Positions 35,586 to 44,419 of a DNA stretch of 64,000 nucleotides are shown here, one piece after another. The translations under genes were made by a program, and so were the position numbers. How positions within the stretch are numbered: the first letter of the stretch is position 1; each line of letters opens with the position of its first letter. Under the pieces are notes generated by a model. That model worked only from the letters and a program-made list of their open reading frames with translations, had not been told where the DNA came from and ran no database searches. Source of the stretch: Cellvibrionales bacterium UBA7375 (GTDB lineage: Bacteria > Pseudomonadota > Gammaproteobacteria > Pseudomonadales > Porticoccaceae); the NCBI GenBank assembly GCA_949487135.1, contig CATAJQ010000015.1, forward strand, positions 1-64,000. The letters are read 5' to 3'.

Positions 35586-36347
35586 CTACATTTTGATCGA
35601 GCTTGAGTGATTATGCCAGCTTGTTTTTGCAATGCACCATAAATCAACTGATTTGGCGCCCGCCTTAAGTAGAGATGCTGTGGCTGCTTTAGCAGTAGAC
35701 CCTGTTGTAATTACATCATCAACCAGTGCGATGGTTTTGCCTTTGATTTCATATTGATTTTTTGTATTAAAGGTAGAAGCTGAAAGCTTTACGCGCTGTT
35801 GTCGAGTTTGTAATTGCTGTGGTTCACCCAGCTGTTTACGCCTACAAATGTGGGTCAAAAGTACAGCTTCCGTTAATTTAGTGGATAAAAAATAAGCAAT
35901 TGATTCACTCTGATTAAAACCTCTAGTCAGCATTTTTAGTGGGTGAATAGGCATAGGGATAATAATTTGCGGTAAATTGTTTTCCTTATAGCGGGCATAT
36001 AAATGATCGGCAAAAAGCAGGCTGAGCTGTTTTGTCTCTGCCGCATAAGGATTTTTTTTAATCTGTTGTATAGCTGAAGAAACTGGGTAGCTATAGTTGC
36101 ACAGGGTAAAACAGCGACGAAAATTAGGGGGTTTCTTTTGGCATTCTGGGCATATGCCTATACAGGGCAGTGGTTCTGCGCATTTTAGGCAAAAATTATC
36201 TACATAGGGTAGTTTTTCGATGCAGTTTGAACATAGGGTTTGCTGTGCTGCATCTAGACTTTCTCGGCACAGGTTGCATGAGCCGGGAAAAACAAGTTTC
36301 TTTAGTGCCAGTATATATGTAGCAAAATCCATTTTGCTAGGAATCAA
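35586..36347 (-). CDS. comF: ComF family phosphoribosyltransferase-like protein
   Basis: ComF/GntX-type protein of 253 residues. N-terminal cysteine cluster (CNLC, CSNC, CLKC, CPEC) probably binds zinc; the C-terminal half has a PRTase PRPP loop, VALVDDVITTGSTA. ComF is needed for DNA uptake in naturally competent bacteria; in others its role is unclear. Start is TTG at 36347, decided by a strong AGGAGG six bases upstream; the next ATG (36332) lacks such a site. Separate from biotin genes that it often neighbours. Confidence 0.88.
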   Translation of the reverse strand: MIPSKMDFATYILALKKLVFPGSCNLCRESLDAAQQTLCSNCIEKLPYVDNFCLKCAEPLPCIGICPECQKKPPNFRRCFTLCNYSYPVSSAIQQIKKNPYAAETKQLSLLFADHLYARYKENNLPQIIIPMPIHPLKMLTRGFNQSESIAYFLSTKLTEAVLLTHICRRKQLGEPQQLQTRQQRVKLSASTFNTKNQYEIKGKTIALVDDVITTGSTAKAATASLLKAGAKSVDLWCIAKTSWHNHSSSIKM

Positions 36348-36353
36348 TAAAGA

Positions 36354-36359
36354 CCTCCT
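36354..36359 (-). promoter_or_regulatory. Strong Shine-Dalgarno of comF
   Basis: AGGAGG on the minus strand, six bases before the TTG at 36347. It fixes that TTG as the comF start. Confidence 0.75.
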
Positions 36360-36385
36360 GTCGATTTAAAGCCTAAAAGCGCAGA

Positions 36386-36910
36386 CTAGATTACCTTGCT
36401 TGTAGGGTCATCGTCTTCATCTTCACTATCACTTAAATTTTCATTGGTAGTGTCTGTTTGCGCTTTGGACTCTTCATTTTCGGCTAGACCATAATCTTCA
36501 CTGAGGATACCGCCTGGTACCTTTGGCGCATAGTCGCGTGGTGGTTGAACATCTTCAGCGCTAATTAAAGGGTTGCCATCTTCATCAGTAAGATTCAGGT
36601 CTGAGCCGCCAGACTTCAGTAATTGTCGGCCAATTTCTGGACTAGCTAGACGAATAGCGCTAGTAGCAAGGTGCTCATGAATCTGACGATAGCTCTGCGA
36701 CATACTGGTAGTTAAATGAGATACTTTTAAAAAGTGCTCAGTCACTTCCTGTTGGTAGCGTTTGAGTTGACGCTCGGATTGAGCCAATTTTTTTTCTAAA
36801 TCTCGAACCGAGTGGTCACCCGATTTGTTCTGGCGAGCAAATAGATGTCCAAGGCCAGCACCAATAAGAAAAAATGTTGCCGCTGTGATAATAATTGTTA
36901 ACGTGCTCAT
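36386..36910 (-). CDS. zapG: ZapG (YhcB, DUF1043) membrane-anchored envelope/division protein
   Basis: Inner-membrane protein of 174 residues with an N-terminal anchor (about 4-22, IIITAATFFLIGAGLGHLF), a coiled coil (SDLEKKLAQSERQLKRYQ-type region, about 35-80) and an acidic, Ser/Asp-rich tail (SDSEDEDDDP). In E. coli this family helps coordinate cell division and envelope growth. Divergent from zapE, the conserved arrangement near rplM. The acidic tail is longer than usual. AGAGGAA precedes the ATG. Confidence 0.85.
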   Translation of the reverse strand: MSTLTIIITAATFFLIGAGLGHLFARQNKSGDHSVRDLEKKLAQSERQLKRYQQEVTEHFLKVSHLTTSMSQSYRQIHEHLATSAIRLASPEIGRQLLKSGGSDLNLTDEDGNPLISAEDVQPPRDYAPKVPGGILSEDYGLAENEESKAQTDTTNENLSDSEDEDDDPTSKVI

Positions 36911-37107
36911 GCTTTCCTCTAAAAATTCAACTAATTGCCGTATAGTTTAATACCTTTATTGTACCCCAATATAGAGATATATACTGCATTATGCCATTTC
37001 AAAGTATTCCATAGCTGATTACAAGCGTGCAAATAATCATGCTATGGGTTGTTTTGACAACAATGGATAGGTAGAGTGCTGACAGCCGAAATTCATTGTG
37101 TAGATTA

Positions 37108-38223
37108 ATGACAACTCCAAAACAGCGTTACTATGATGATTTAACTCGTGAGGGCTTTGTCGCTGACAATGCCCAAAAGCAGGCTGTCGATCTTCTAGAT
37201 AGCCTCTATCATCGTCTTGTTGCGAAAAATAACAAAGCACAAGAAGTAAGCTTGTTTGACCGGCTTAAAGGTCTTGTTGTAGATCCAAAAGCAACTCCAG
37301 AGTACGGTCTTTATCTATGGGGTGGTGTGGGTCGAGGTAAAACCTATCTGATGGATAGTTTTTATGAGTCACTGCCTTTTGCTGCCAAAATGCGCATCCA
37401 TTTTCATCGCTTTATGCGTCGAGTTCACGCGGATCTGAGAATTTATAAAGGTCACGCAAATCCATTGGAAAGAGTTGCTGAAAAAATTTCTAGCGAAACA
37501 GATATTATTTGTTTTGATGAGTTTTTTGTCAGTGATATTACTGATGCGATGATCTTGGGCACTCTATTTGAGGCGCTTTTTGCACGCGGCGTCTGTTTGG
37601 TGGCGACCTCTAATATACAGCCTGCAGGGCTGTATAAAAATGGTTTGCAGCGGCAACGTTTTTTGCCAGCAATTGCCCTAATAGAGCAGCACTGTCAGGT
37701 TGTTAATGTCGATGGAGGCTCCGATTATCGCCTCAGAGCGCTGGCCAATACCTCTCTCTATCATTCGCCGTTAAATGATCAAACACACCACGCTGTTACA
37801 GGAATTTTTGAAAGCTTAGTCGCCAATGATAAAAGCATAGTTCGCGACAGTAGTCTTAGGGTTAATGATAGGGCCATCCCTGTGGTGGCTATGACCTCTG
37901 ATGTAATTTGGTTTGATTTTTTTGCGATTTGTGATGGCCCGCGAAGCCAGAATGACTACATAGATATCGCCTGTGAGTTTCATGCCGTAGTTATTAGTAA
38001 TGTGCCTGTGCTCGATAGTGAAAAAGAGGACTGTGCAAGAAGATTTATCAACTTGGTGGATGAATTTTATGATCGCAATGTAAAGCTCGCAATATCGGCT
38101 GAGTTTTCGTTACAGACGCTTTATCAAGGGACTAAATTGTCATTTGAGTTTGAGCGAACCCAAAGTCGCTTAATTGAAATGCAAAGTTTAGCATTTTTGT
38201 CTCAAGCGCATCAGGTCGACTAA
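37108..38223 (+). CDS. zapE: Cell division ATPase ZapE (AFG1/YhcM)
   Basis: AFG1-like P-loop ATPase that acts at the FtsZ ring. ATG at 37108 gives 371 residues starting MTTPKQRYYDDL. Walker A is GGVGRGKTYLMD, Walker B IICFDEFFVSD, followed by the sensor region VATSNIQPAGLYKNGLQRQRF. Sits between divergent zapG and rplM-rpsI, its usual place. High confidence. Confidence 0.95.
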   Translation: MTTPKQRYYDDLTREGFVADNAQKQAVDLLDSLYHRLVAKNNKAQEVSLFDRLKGLVVDPKATPEYGLYLWGGVGRGKTYLMDSFYESLPFAAKMRIHFHRFMRRVHADLRIYKGHANPLERVAEKISSETDIICFDEFFVSDITDAMILGTLFEALFARGVCLVATSNIQPAGLYKNGLQRQRFLPAIALIEQHCQVVNVDGGSDYRLRALANTSLYHSPLNDQTHHAVTGIFESLVANDKSIVRDSSLRVNDRAIPVVAMTSDVIWFDFFAICDGPRSQNDYIDIACEFHAVVISNVPVLDSEKEDCARRFINLVDEFYDRNVKLAISAEFSLQTLYQGTKLSFEFERTQSRLIEMQSLAFLSQAHQVD

Positions 38224-38326
38224 TAAATGACACCGTTTTTTTAGGCCCAAGCGCAGAATTAAATCGTGTTTTCATCAAATATTGGCCGACATAAGAAAAA
38301 AAGTTGGTTTTTACATCAATCAGCAC

Positions 38327-38355
38327 TTGTAATAGAGCCATATGCTCTTTACAAT
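38327..38355 (+). promoter_or_regulatory. Predicted promoter of rplM-rpsI
   Basis: -35 TTGTAA (38327-38332), 17-base spacer, -10 TACAAT (38350-38355), giving a leader of about 36 bases. The spacer contains the inverted repeat AGAGC-CATAT-GCTCT. Good spacing and position for the L13-S9 operon. Confidence 0.6.
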
Positions 38356-38367
38356 TCGCCCCCTTTT

Positions 38368-38381
38368 TTGGGATAGCCCAA
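38368..38381 (+). other. Hairpin in the rplM leader
   Basis: TTGGG, loop ATAG, CCCAA, about 16 bases before the rplM ATG and just upstream of AGGA (38390-38393). It could be part of an L13 autoregulatory leader, but the similarity to known leaders was not checked. Confidence 0.35.
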
Positions 38382-38397
38382 GCTTAGGCAGGAACTA

Positions 38398-38826
38398 ATG
38401 AAAACTTATAGTGCAAAAGCAGAATCAGTAGAACGCGATTGGTATGTTGTAGATGCGGCCGGAAAAACTCTGGGTCGTTTGGCAACTGAGGTTGCGTCAC
38501 GCTTGCGTGGAAAACACAAGCCAGAATACACTCCTCACGTTGACACTGGCGATTACATCGTCGTTCTTAACGCTGAGAAAATCACTGTGACTGGCAATAA
38601 AGCCAAGAACAAAATTTATTATTCTCACACTGAATATCCAGGTGGTATCAAGGATATCAGTTTTGAAAAGTTATTGGATAAAGCGCCAGAGCGTGTTATT
38701 CAATCGGCTGTCAAAGGCATGTTGCCAAAAGGTCCTCTTGGACGTGAGATGTTCAGAAAGCTTAAAGTATATGTAGGCTCAGAGCATCCTCATATGGCAC
38801 AACAGCCTCAGACTCTAGAACTGTAA
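38398..38826 (+). CDS. rplM: 50S ribosomal protein L13
   Basis: Large-subunit ribosomal protein, 142 residues, the standard length. Family stretches are visible: [32 protein letters not shown], and the late [16 protein letters not shown]. Forms the conserved rplM-rpsI operon with a predicted promoter and leader hairpin upstream. High confidence. Confidence 0.98.
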   Translation: MKTYSAKAESVERDWYVVDAAGKTLGRLATEVASRLRGKHKPEYTPHVDTGDYIVVLNAEKITVTGNKAKNKIYYSHTEYPGGIKDISFEKLLDKAPERVIQSAVKGMLPKGPLGREMFRKLKVYVGSEHPHMAQQPQTLEL

Positions 38827-38838
38827 CGGAATTAAATC

Positions 38839-39231
38839 ATGGCAGACACTCAATATTACGGCACTGGCCGACGCAAAACATCAGCGGCACGCGTATTCCT
38901 TAAAAGCGGAAAAGGCGATATCTCAGTAAATGATCGTTCTTTAGATACTTACTTCGGTCGTGAAGTTGCCCGAATGATTGTTCGCCAACCCTTCGATGTG
39001 GTTGAGCTAACGGATAAATTCGATGTTAAAATATCTGTAACAGGTGGTGGTAGCTTTGGACAAGCTGGCGCTATTCGTCACGGTATTGCGCGCGCACTGG
39101 TTGAGTACGATGAAAACCTTCGCCCTTCACTAAGAAAGGCCGGTTTCCTTACTCGAGATGCTCGTCAGGTTGAGCGTAAAAAGGTTGGTTTACACAAGGC
39201 ACGCAAACGTCCTCAGTTCTCCAAGCGTTAA
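38839..39231 (+). CDS. rpsI: 30S ribosomal protein S9
   Basis: Small-subunit protein of 130 residues whose C-terminal tail reaches the P-site t[19 protein letters not shown] at the start, [19 protein letters not shown] in the core, and the tail [11 protein letters not shown] ending in the invariant SKR. Twelve bases after rplM; terminated by the hairpin at 39248-39278. High confidence. Confidence 0.98.
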   Translation: MADTQYYGTGRRKTSAARVFLKSGKGDISVNDRSLDTYFGREVARMIVRQPFDVVELTDKFDVKISVTGGGSFGQAGAIRHGIARALVEYDENLRPSLRKAGFLTRDARQVERKKVGLHKARKRPQFSKR

Positions 39232-39247
39232 TATGCATAGTTTTAGT

Positions 39248-39278
39248 AAAGCCCGGCAAATTTGTCGGGCTTTTTTTT
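39248..39278 (+). terminator. Rho-independent terminator after rpsI
   Basis: AAAGCCCG...CGGGCTTT stem (loop side CAAA/TTTG) followed by eight T residues, 17 bases after the rpsI stop. Ends the rplM-rpsI transcript and separates it from petA. Confidence 0.9.
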
Positions 39279-39417
39279 CTTTAAAATCAGTGGCTTAGCT
39301 ATTTTGTGGTGATAGGCAGTATTGCTAAAAAAACTACTTTAGACTATAATCTTGCCACCTAAAAATTCATGCTTTCTGGCATGATCTACATTCCAACTTT
39401 TTGTAAGGGAGAGCGTC

Positions 39418-40023
39418 ATGAGCAATGACGGTGTCAACCATAGTCGTCGTAAATTTCTGCTGGGAGCCACGGGCGTAGTAGGCGGAGCCGGTATAGTCGG
39501 TGCAGCCCTACCCTTTGTGGCCTCATGGCAACCAAGTGCTAAAGCTAAAGCAGCTGGAGCTCCGGTAAGAGTTAATATTTCCAACTTAGAAGCTGGTGGA
39601 AGATTAGTTGTGGAGTGGCGTGGAAAGCCAGTCTACATTGTGCGTCGAACGCAAGAATCTCTGGATGCTCTAAATCAAATTGAATCAGCCTCCCTGAAAG
39701 ATGCAAATTCTGACAGTGCAAACCAGCCAGCCTATGTTGGCGGCAACGCAAGATCACTTCAGGGTAAAGAAGATGTATTAGTTCTAGTAGGACTTTGTAC
39801 GCACCTTGGTTGTGCGCCTATGTACAGACCTGATGTTGGTGCTGCCGATCTTGGTGGTGACGCTTGGTTGGGTGGATTTTTCTGTCCCTGTCACGGTTCG
39901 ACATTCGATATGTCTGGTCGTGTGTTTGTAAACGTCCCAGCGCCGACAAATTTAGAGATTCCGCCACACAATTATGAGTCGGATGATGTTTTAGTTATTG
40001 GTATAGACTCGGAGGTGGCGTAA
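39418..40023 (+). CDS. petA: Ubiquinol-cytochrome c reductase Rieske iron-sulfur subunit
   Basis: Membrane-anchored [2Fe-2S] subunit of the cytochrome bc1 complex, which moves electrons from ubiquinol to cytochrome c1. The 201 residues begin with a twin-arginine signal-anchor (HSRRKFLLGATG, hydrophobic to about 38), then the Rieske domain with CTHLGC and CPCHGS ligands. Its TAA overlaps the start of the fused cytochrome b/c1 gene by one base, so the two are tightly coupled. High confidence. Confidence 0.97.
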   Translation: MSNDGVNHSRRKFLLGATGVVGGAGIVGAALPFVASWQPSAKAKAAGAPVRVNISNLEAGGRLVVEWRGKPVYIVRRTQESLDALNQIESASLKDANSDSANQPAYVGGNARSLQGKEDVLVLVGLCTHLGCAPMYRPDVGAADLGGDAWLGGFFCPCHGSTFDMSGRVFVNVPAPTNLEIPPHNYESDDVLVIGIDSEVA

Positions 40024-42059
40024 TGAGTAAAGAAACTGGATTTGCAGCATGGCTTGATTCGCGTATGCCCACGCTTAAGCGTGAGTGGAATCGTCATATG
40101 GCTGAATACTATGCGCCCAAAAATTTCAATTTTTGGTATCTGTTTGGTATTTTTTCTTTAGTTGTATTAGTCATTCAATTGGTAACCGGTATCTGGTTGC
40201 TAATGAGCTATCAGGGCTCTGCTGAACAAGCCTTTGCCTCTGTTGAATATATTATGCGAGATGTCGAGCTCGGCTGGATAATCCGCTATGCTCACTCCAC
40301 TGGGGCCTCCGCCTTCTTTATTGTGGTATATCTGCATATGTTCCGCGGGCTTATTTACGGGTCATACAAGGCCCCGCGAGAGCTGGTATGGATCTTTGGT
40401 ATGACCATTTATGTTGCTCTTATGGCAGAAGCCTTCTTAGGATATGTATTGCCTTGGGGTCAGATGTCATATTGGGGTGCTCAGGTTATTATTTCATTAT
40501 TTGGCGCTATTCCTGTTGTCGGTGAAGATATTGTTCAGTGGATTCGTGGTGACTACCTGATTTCTGGCATCACTCTAAATCGCTTTATGTCGCTGCACGT
40601 AGTAGCTATGCCAATCATTCTGTTAGCTCTTGTGGTTATGCATATTATTGCACTGCACGATGTTGGCTCTAATAACCCAGATGGCGTGAGCATTAAGAAA
40701 TATAAAGATAAAAATGGCAACCCAATTGATGGCCTACCGTTTTATCCTTATTTTGTGGTGACTAAGATAGCGCCTCTGGTAGTGTTTATATTTGTCTTCT
40801 GTGCAATTCTATTCTTTATGCCAGAAATGGGTGGATACTTCCTTGAGCATGCAAACTTTGAAATTGCCAACTCACTCAAGACACCAGAGCATATTGCTCC
40901 GGTATGGTATTTCACACCCTACTATTCAATGTTGCGAGCGGTTCCTGATAAGTTAGGTGGATTTATCACTATGGCAGCGGCTATCGCCATTCTATTTGTA
41001 TTGCCTTGGTTAGATCGAAGCCCAGTGCGTTCAATTCGCTATAAAGGCATTATCAGTCGCATCGCTATTTTACTGTTCGTAGCTTGCTTTATTATTCTGG
41101 GCTATCTTGGTGTTAAAGCACCTACGCCTGGCCGTACATTGCTAGCGCAAATTTGTACTATTCTGTACTTTGCCTATTTTGTGGGTATCTACTTCTGGAC
41201 CCGTTATGAAACTACTAAGCCAGAGCCAGATCGCATTACTATGAATGGTGGTATGGGCTTTTGGAAATCTATGGGTGCTCTTCTTGTGATTATTCTGTTG
41301 GTGGTACTGCCGATCAAGGCAGTGGGCGCCGAAAGTGGAAAATCATGTGGAGACATAGATTGCGACCCTTTTACGGCAGAGTTAACTGACTATGCGTCCA
41401 TGCAGCGCGGGGCAAATGTGGCAGTTAACTATTGTATGGGTTGTCACTCTTTTAAATATTCAAGATGGGAACGCGTTGCTGACGACTTAAACATTCCCCA
41501 TGACTTAATGATGGATAACCTAGTGTTTAGCGGTCAAAAAATTGGTGATTTAATGGAAATCTCCATGCCGGCTGATAGCGCAAAAGATTGGTTTGGTGCT
41601 GTTCCTCCAGATTTAACCCTGGTCGCTCGATCGCGTTCACCTGAGTGGATCTATACTTACTTAAAGAATTTTTATGTAGACCCTTCGAGACCATTGGGTG
41701 TTAACAATAAAGTATTTAAAGATGTGGGTATGCCTCATGCACTACTTGATCTTCAAGGTTTACAAGAATGTGCTCCTGGACCTGTTATTGCAAGTAATGG
41801 TGGTATCAAACGCGACCTTCTAACCGGTGAAGACCTACTTGAAGATCCCTGTGGCCGATTTACCCTCGTCGAAAAAGGTACGCTTAGTGAAGCAGAGTAC
41901 GATCAAGCGGTTTATGATCTAACTAACTTCTTAACCTATATTGCCGAGCCTATGGCTGAACAGCGCAAGCATATTGGGCGTTGGGTGTTATTATTCTTAT
42001 TATTACTTTTGGTTCCCGCTACACTATTGGCCAGAGAATATTCTAAGGTTATGCACTAA
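40023..42059 (+). CDS. petBC: Fused cytochrome b / cytochrome c1 polyprotein
   Basis: One 678-residue frame covers both remaining bc1 subunits. Residues 1 to about 400 are cytochrome b: b-haem ligands His91/His105 and His192/His207, and a Qo motif PVWY (instead of PEWY), as in other gammaproteobacteria. Residues about 412-435 are a hydrophobic, signal-like segment (ALLVIILLVVLPIKAVGAES), followed by cytochrome c1 with haem-c site CMGCH (Cys471, Cys474, His475), a likely axial Met570 in DVGMPH, and a C-terminal anchor. Usually petB and petC are separate; here no stop or new start separates them. Cleavage after VGA by signal peptidase, as for FbcH of Bradyrhizobium, is inference. Forms an operon with petA. 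Confidence 0.93.
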   Translation: MSKETGFAAWLDSRMPTLKREWNRHMAEYYAPKNFNFWYLFGIFSLVVLVIQLVTGIWLLMSYQGSAEQAFASVEYIMRDVELGWIIRYAHSTGASAFFIVVYLHMFRGLIYGSYKAPRELVWIFGMTIYVALMAEAFLGYVLPWGQMSYWGAQVIISLFGAIPVVGEDIVQWIRGDYLISGITLNRFMSLHVVAMPIILLALVVMHIIALHDVGSNNPDGVSIKKYKDKNGNPIDGLPFYPYFVVTKIAPLVVFIFVFCAILFFMPEMGGYFLEHANFEIANSLKTPEHIAPVWYFTPYYSMLRAVPDKLGGFITMAAAIAILFVLPWLDRSPVRSIRYKGIISRIAILLFVACFIILGYLGVKAPTPGRTLLAQICTILYFAYFVGIYFWTRYETTKPEPDRITMNGGMGFWKSMGALLVIILLVVLPIKAVGAESGKSCGDIDCDPFTAELTDYASMQRGANVAVNYCMGCHSFKYSRWERVADDLNIPHDLMMDNLVFSGQKIGDLMEISMPADSAKDWFGAVPPDLTLVARSRSPEWIYTYLKNFYVDPSRPLGVNNKVFKDVGMPHALLDLQGLQECAPGPVIASNGGIKRDLLTGEDLLEDPCGRFTLVEKGTLSEAEYDQAVYDLTNFLTYIAEPMAEQRKHIGRWVLLFLLLLLVPATLLAREYSKVMH

Positions 42060-42106
42060 TAAGTGGTATATTCCGTTAGAAGTGACAAAAATAACGTAAA
42101 ATAAAA

Positions 42107-42121
42107 TGACGCAAAGCGTCA
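42107..42121 (+). other. Small hairpin between petBC and sspA
   Basis: TGACGC, loop AAA, GCGTCA: a 6-bp stem 47 bases after petBC, without T-tract. May be a stabilising 3' structure or part of the sspA leader; no clear function. Confidence 0.3.
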
Positions 42122-42143
42122 ATACAATAAATGAGAGGCAATT

Positions 42144-42764
42144 TTGCGACGATCATCAATGACATTATTCTCCGACCCCTGTTCACAATATAGTCACAGG
42201 GTTCGCATTGTTTTGGCCGAAAAAGGTGTGACTGTTGATATCGAAGATATCGATGCTAATAACGTGACCGAAGAAATCTTAGAGGCTAACCCCTACGGCA
42301 CCTTACCAACACTGGTTGATCGTGATTTGGCGCTTTATGAGTCAAAGGTTGTTATGGAGTACCTCGATGAACGTTTTCCTCATCCGCCATTGCTTCCCGT
42401 TTATCCAGTGGCTAGAGCTCAGAGTCGATTGTGGGTCCATCGTATTGAAAAAGATTGGTGTACACTAGTCGATAGTATTATTGCTAATCCTGAAGCTAAG
42501 AAAACTGAAGCGATTAGAAAGGAATTCAAAGATTCACTAATATCTATTTCTGATATCTTTGTTGAAATGCCTTACTTTATGAACGAAGAATTCACTTTGG
42601 TTGACTGTTGCTTAGCGCCAATGTTGTGGAGACTTCCGCAATTGGGTATTGAAATTCCAAGCACCCGTCAAACCAAACCATTATTGGATTATATTAATCG
42701 TTTGTTTGAAAGACCCTCGTTCCAAGAAAGTCTTACAGATCTTGAGCGCGAAATCCGCGCCTAA
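42144..42764 (+). CDS. sspA: Stringent starvation protein A
   Basis: Glutathione-transferase-fold protein of 206 residues that binds RNA polymerase and affects starvation and acid responses. [22 protein letters not shown] matches the family N-terminus (quoted in parts: [12 protein letters not shown]), and [19 protein letters not shown] is the hallmark. TTG at 42144 preceded by GAGAGG is the start; an ATG five codons later is less complete. Downstream of petABC and upstream of sspB, as in Pseudomonas. High confidence. Confidence 0.95.
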   Translation: MRRSSMTLFSDPCSQYSHRVRIVLAEKGVTVDIEDIDANNVTEEILEANPYGTLPTLVDRDLALYESKVVMEYLDERFPHPPLLPVYPVARAQSRLWVHRIEKDWCTLVDSIIANPEAKKTEAIRKEFKDSLISISDIFVEMPYFMNEEFTLVDCCLAPMLWRLPQLGIEIPSTRQTKPLLDYINRLFERPSFQESLTDLEREIRA

Positions 42765-42773
42765 GCTATTCAT

Positions 42774-43202
42774 ATGACTATGAAGTCAAATCGTCCCTAT
42801 CTACTCAGTGCCTTTTATGAGTGGATAGTGGATTGTGACTGTACCCCCTACATTGCTGTGGATGCCCATCATTCCGGTGTAGAGGTTCCTCAAGAATTTG
42901 TCACCGATGGTCAAATTGTATTGAACATTGCTCCTCGTGCCGTCAGTAATTTTGAGCTAAATCATCAATTTGTTGCTTTCACCACGCGTTTTGGCGGTAT
43001 TCCTATAGATATTATGGTGCCGGTTACGGCTGTTATGGGCATTTATGCCCATGAAAATGGCCAGGGTATGGTGTTTGAGTTGGAAGAGGATCCCGAAAAT
43101 GATCCGCCACCGATCAAAGGTCCAACTGTGGTACCATCGTCTAAAACAAAGAAAAAATCTTCAAAGTCTAAAGAAAAGCCCTCGCTGCGCGTCGTCAAAT
43201 AA
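42774..43202 (+). CDS. sspB: ClpXP protease specificity-enhancing factor SspB
   Basis: Adaptor that tethers ssrA-tagged proteins to ClpXP. The 142 residues have the substrate-binding core (RPYLLSAFYEWIVDCDCTPY, NFELNHQFVAFTTRFGG) and a Ser/Lys-rich linker ending in LRVVK, the ClpX-docking tail. Nine bases after sspA. High confidence. Confidence 0.96.
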   Translation: MTMKSNRPYLLSAFYEWIVDCDCTPYIAVDAHHSGVEVPQEFVTDGQIVLNIAPRAVSNFELNHQFVAFTTRFGGIPIDIMVPVTAVMGIYAHENGQGMVFELEEDPENDPPPIKGPTVVPSSKTKKKSSKSKEKPSLRVVK

Positions 43203-43235
43203 AATACCCAAGCGAAGGCTGTGATGGAGTAATCT

Positions 43236-44414
43236 ATGCCTGAGCCTATTGCAATTTTATCCGCACAGCGCACCCCGATAGGGGCTATGTTGGGTGATCT
43301 TTCCACTGTTTCAAGTCCGCAGTTAGGTGCACTAGCAATTAGGGCTGCATTAGAATCTTCGGGATTAACTCCCAATCAAATTGATGAAGTTATTATGGGC
43401 TGTGTCCTCAGTGCGGGCCTTGGTCAGGCGCCCGCTCGGCAAGCGGCTTTAGCTGCCGGCTTAAACCCCAGCACCTGCTGTACGACGGTCAACAAAGTCT
43501 GTGGTTCGGGTATGAATGCAGTGATGACAGCCTGTAACGCGTTGCGGTCTGGGCAATCTGAGGCAATGATTGCCGGTGGTATGGAAAATATGAGTCAGGC
43601 GCCGCACTTACTGTCTCAGGCGCGAATGGGTTATCGCTATGGTGAGCGACCACTTTTAGATCATATGCAAATTGATGGCTTACAGGATGCTTTTAAAGGC
43701 CAATCAATGGGTCAATTTGCTGAACAATGTGCGACAAAGTATCAGTTTAGTCGTACCGATCAAGATGCTTTTGCTCTTGCATCTTTAACTCGGGCTAAAC
43801 AGGCAATTGATCAGGGTTTGTTTAAGCAAGAAATTACGCCTGTAAGCCTAGTCAATAAAAAACAAACGGTTTCAATAGAGCATGATCAACAACCGCTTTC
43901 AGCCAACCCTGAAAAAATCCCAACACTACCAGCAGCATTTGTAAAAGATGGCACTATCACAGCGGCAAATGCTAGCTCAATTTCAGATGGAGCAGCGGCA
44001 CTGGTCATGATGTCCCCATCCAAGGCAGAGCAGCAAGGCTTAAAGCCAATCGCTTTAATTCATGAATATGATCAAGCAGCTCATCAGCCAGAGTGGTTTA
44101 CCACGGCCCCAGTAACCGCTATAGAAAAAACTTTACAGCGAGTCGGGTGGAAGGTTGAGGAGATTGATCTGTGGGAAATTAACGAAGCCTTTGCGGTAGT
44201 GCCGATGGCGGCAATGCATGAATTAGGTATTGCCCATGAAAAGGTCAATATCAATGGCGGTGCCTGTGCATTGGGCCACCCAATAGGGGCTAGTGGTGCG
44301 CGAATTATTGTTTCTTTGATCCATGCCTTGCGACATACCAATGGAAGCAGGGGTGTTGCTAGTTTGTGTATAGGCGGTGGAGAGGCCACCGCAGTGGCCC
44401 TTGAGCTTATATAA
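43236..44414 (+). CDS. Acetyl-CoA acetyltransferase (thiolase)
   Basis: Thiolase of 392 residues that condenses or cleaves acyl-CoA. Active-site Cys89 in NKVCGSGMNAV, the His in GGACALGHPIGASGAR, and the second Cys in CIGGGEAT are present. Sequence pattern is acetyl-CoA acetyltransferase-like (AtoB/PhaA), acting in ketone-body or polyhydroxybutyrate routes; no partner enzymes are nearby. GGAG lies before the ATG. Ends five bases from dolP. Confidence 0.92.
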   Translation: MPEPIAILSAQRTPIGAMLGDLSTVSSPQLGALAIRAALESSGLTPNQIDEVIMGCVLSAGLGQAPARQAALAAGLNPSTCCTTVNKVCGSGMNAVMTACNALRSGQSEAMIAGGMENMSQAPHLLSQARMGYRYGERPLLDHMQIDGLQDAFKGQSMGQFAEQCATKYQFSRTDQDAFALASLTRAKQAIDQGLFKQEITPVSLVNKKQTVSIEHDQQPLSANPEKIPTLPAAFVKDGTITAANASSISDGAAALVMMSPSKAEQQGLKPIALIHEYDQAAHQPEWFTTAPVTAIEKTLQRVGWKVEEIDLWEINEAFAVVPMAAMHELGIAHEKVNINGGACALGHPIGASGARIIVSLIHALRHTNGSRGVASLCIGGGEATAVALELI

Positions 44415-44419
44415 GAAGA

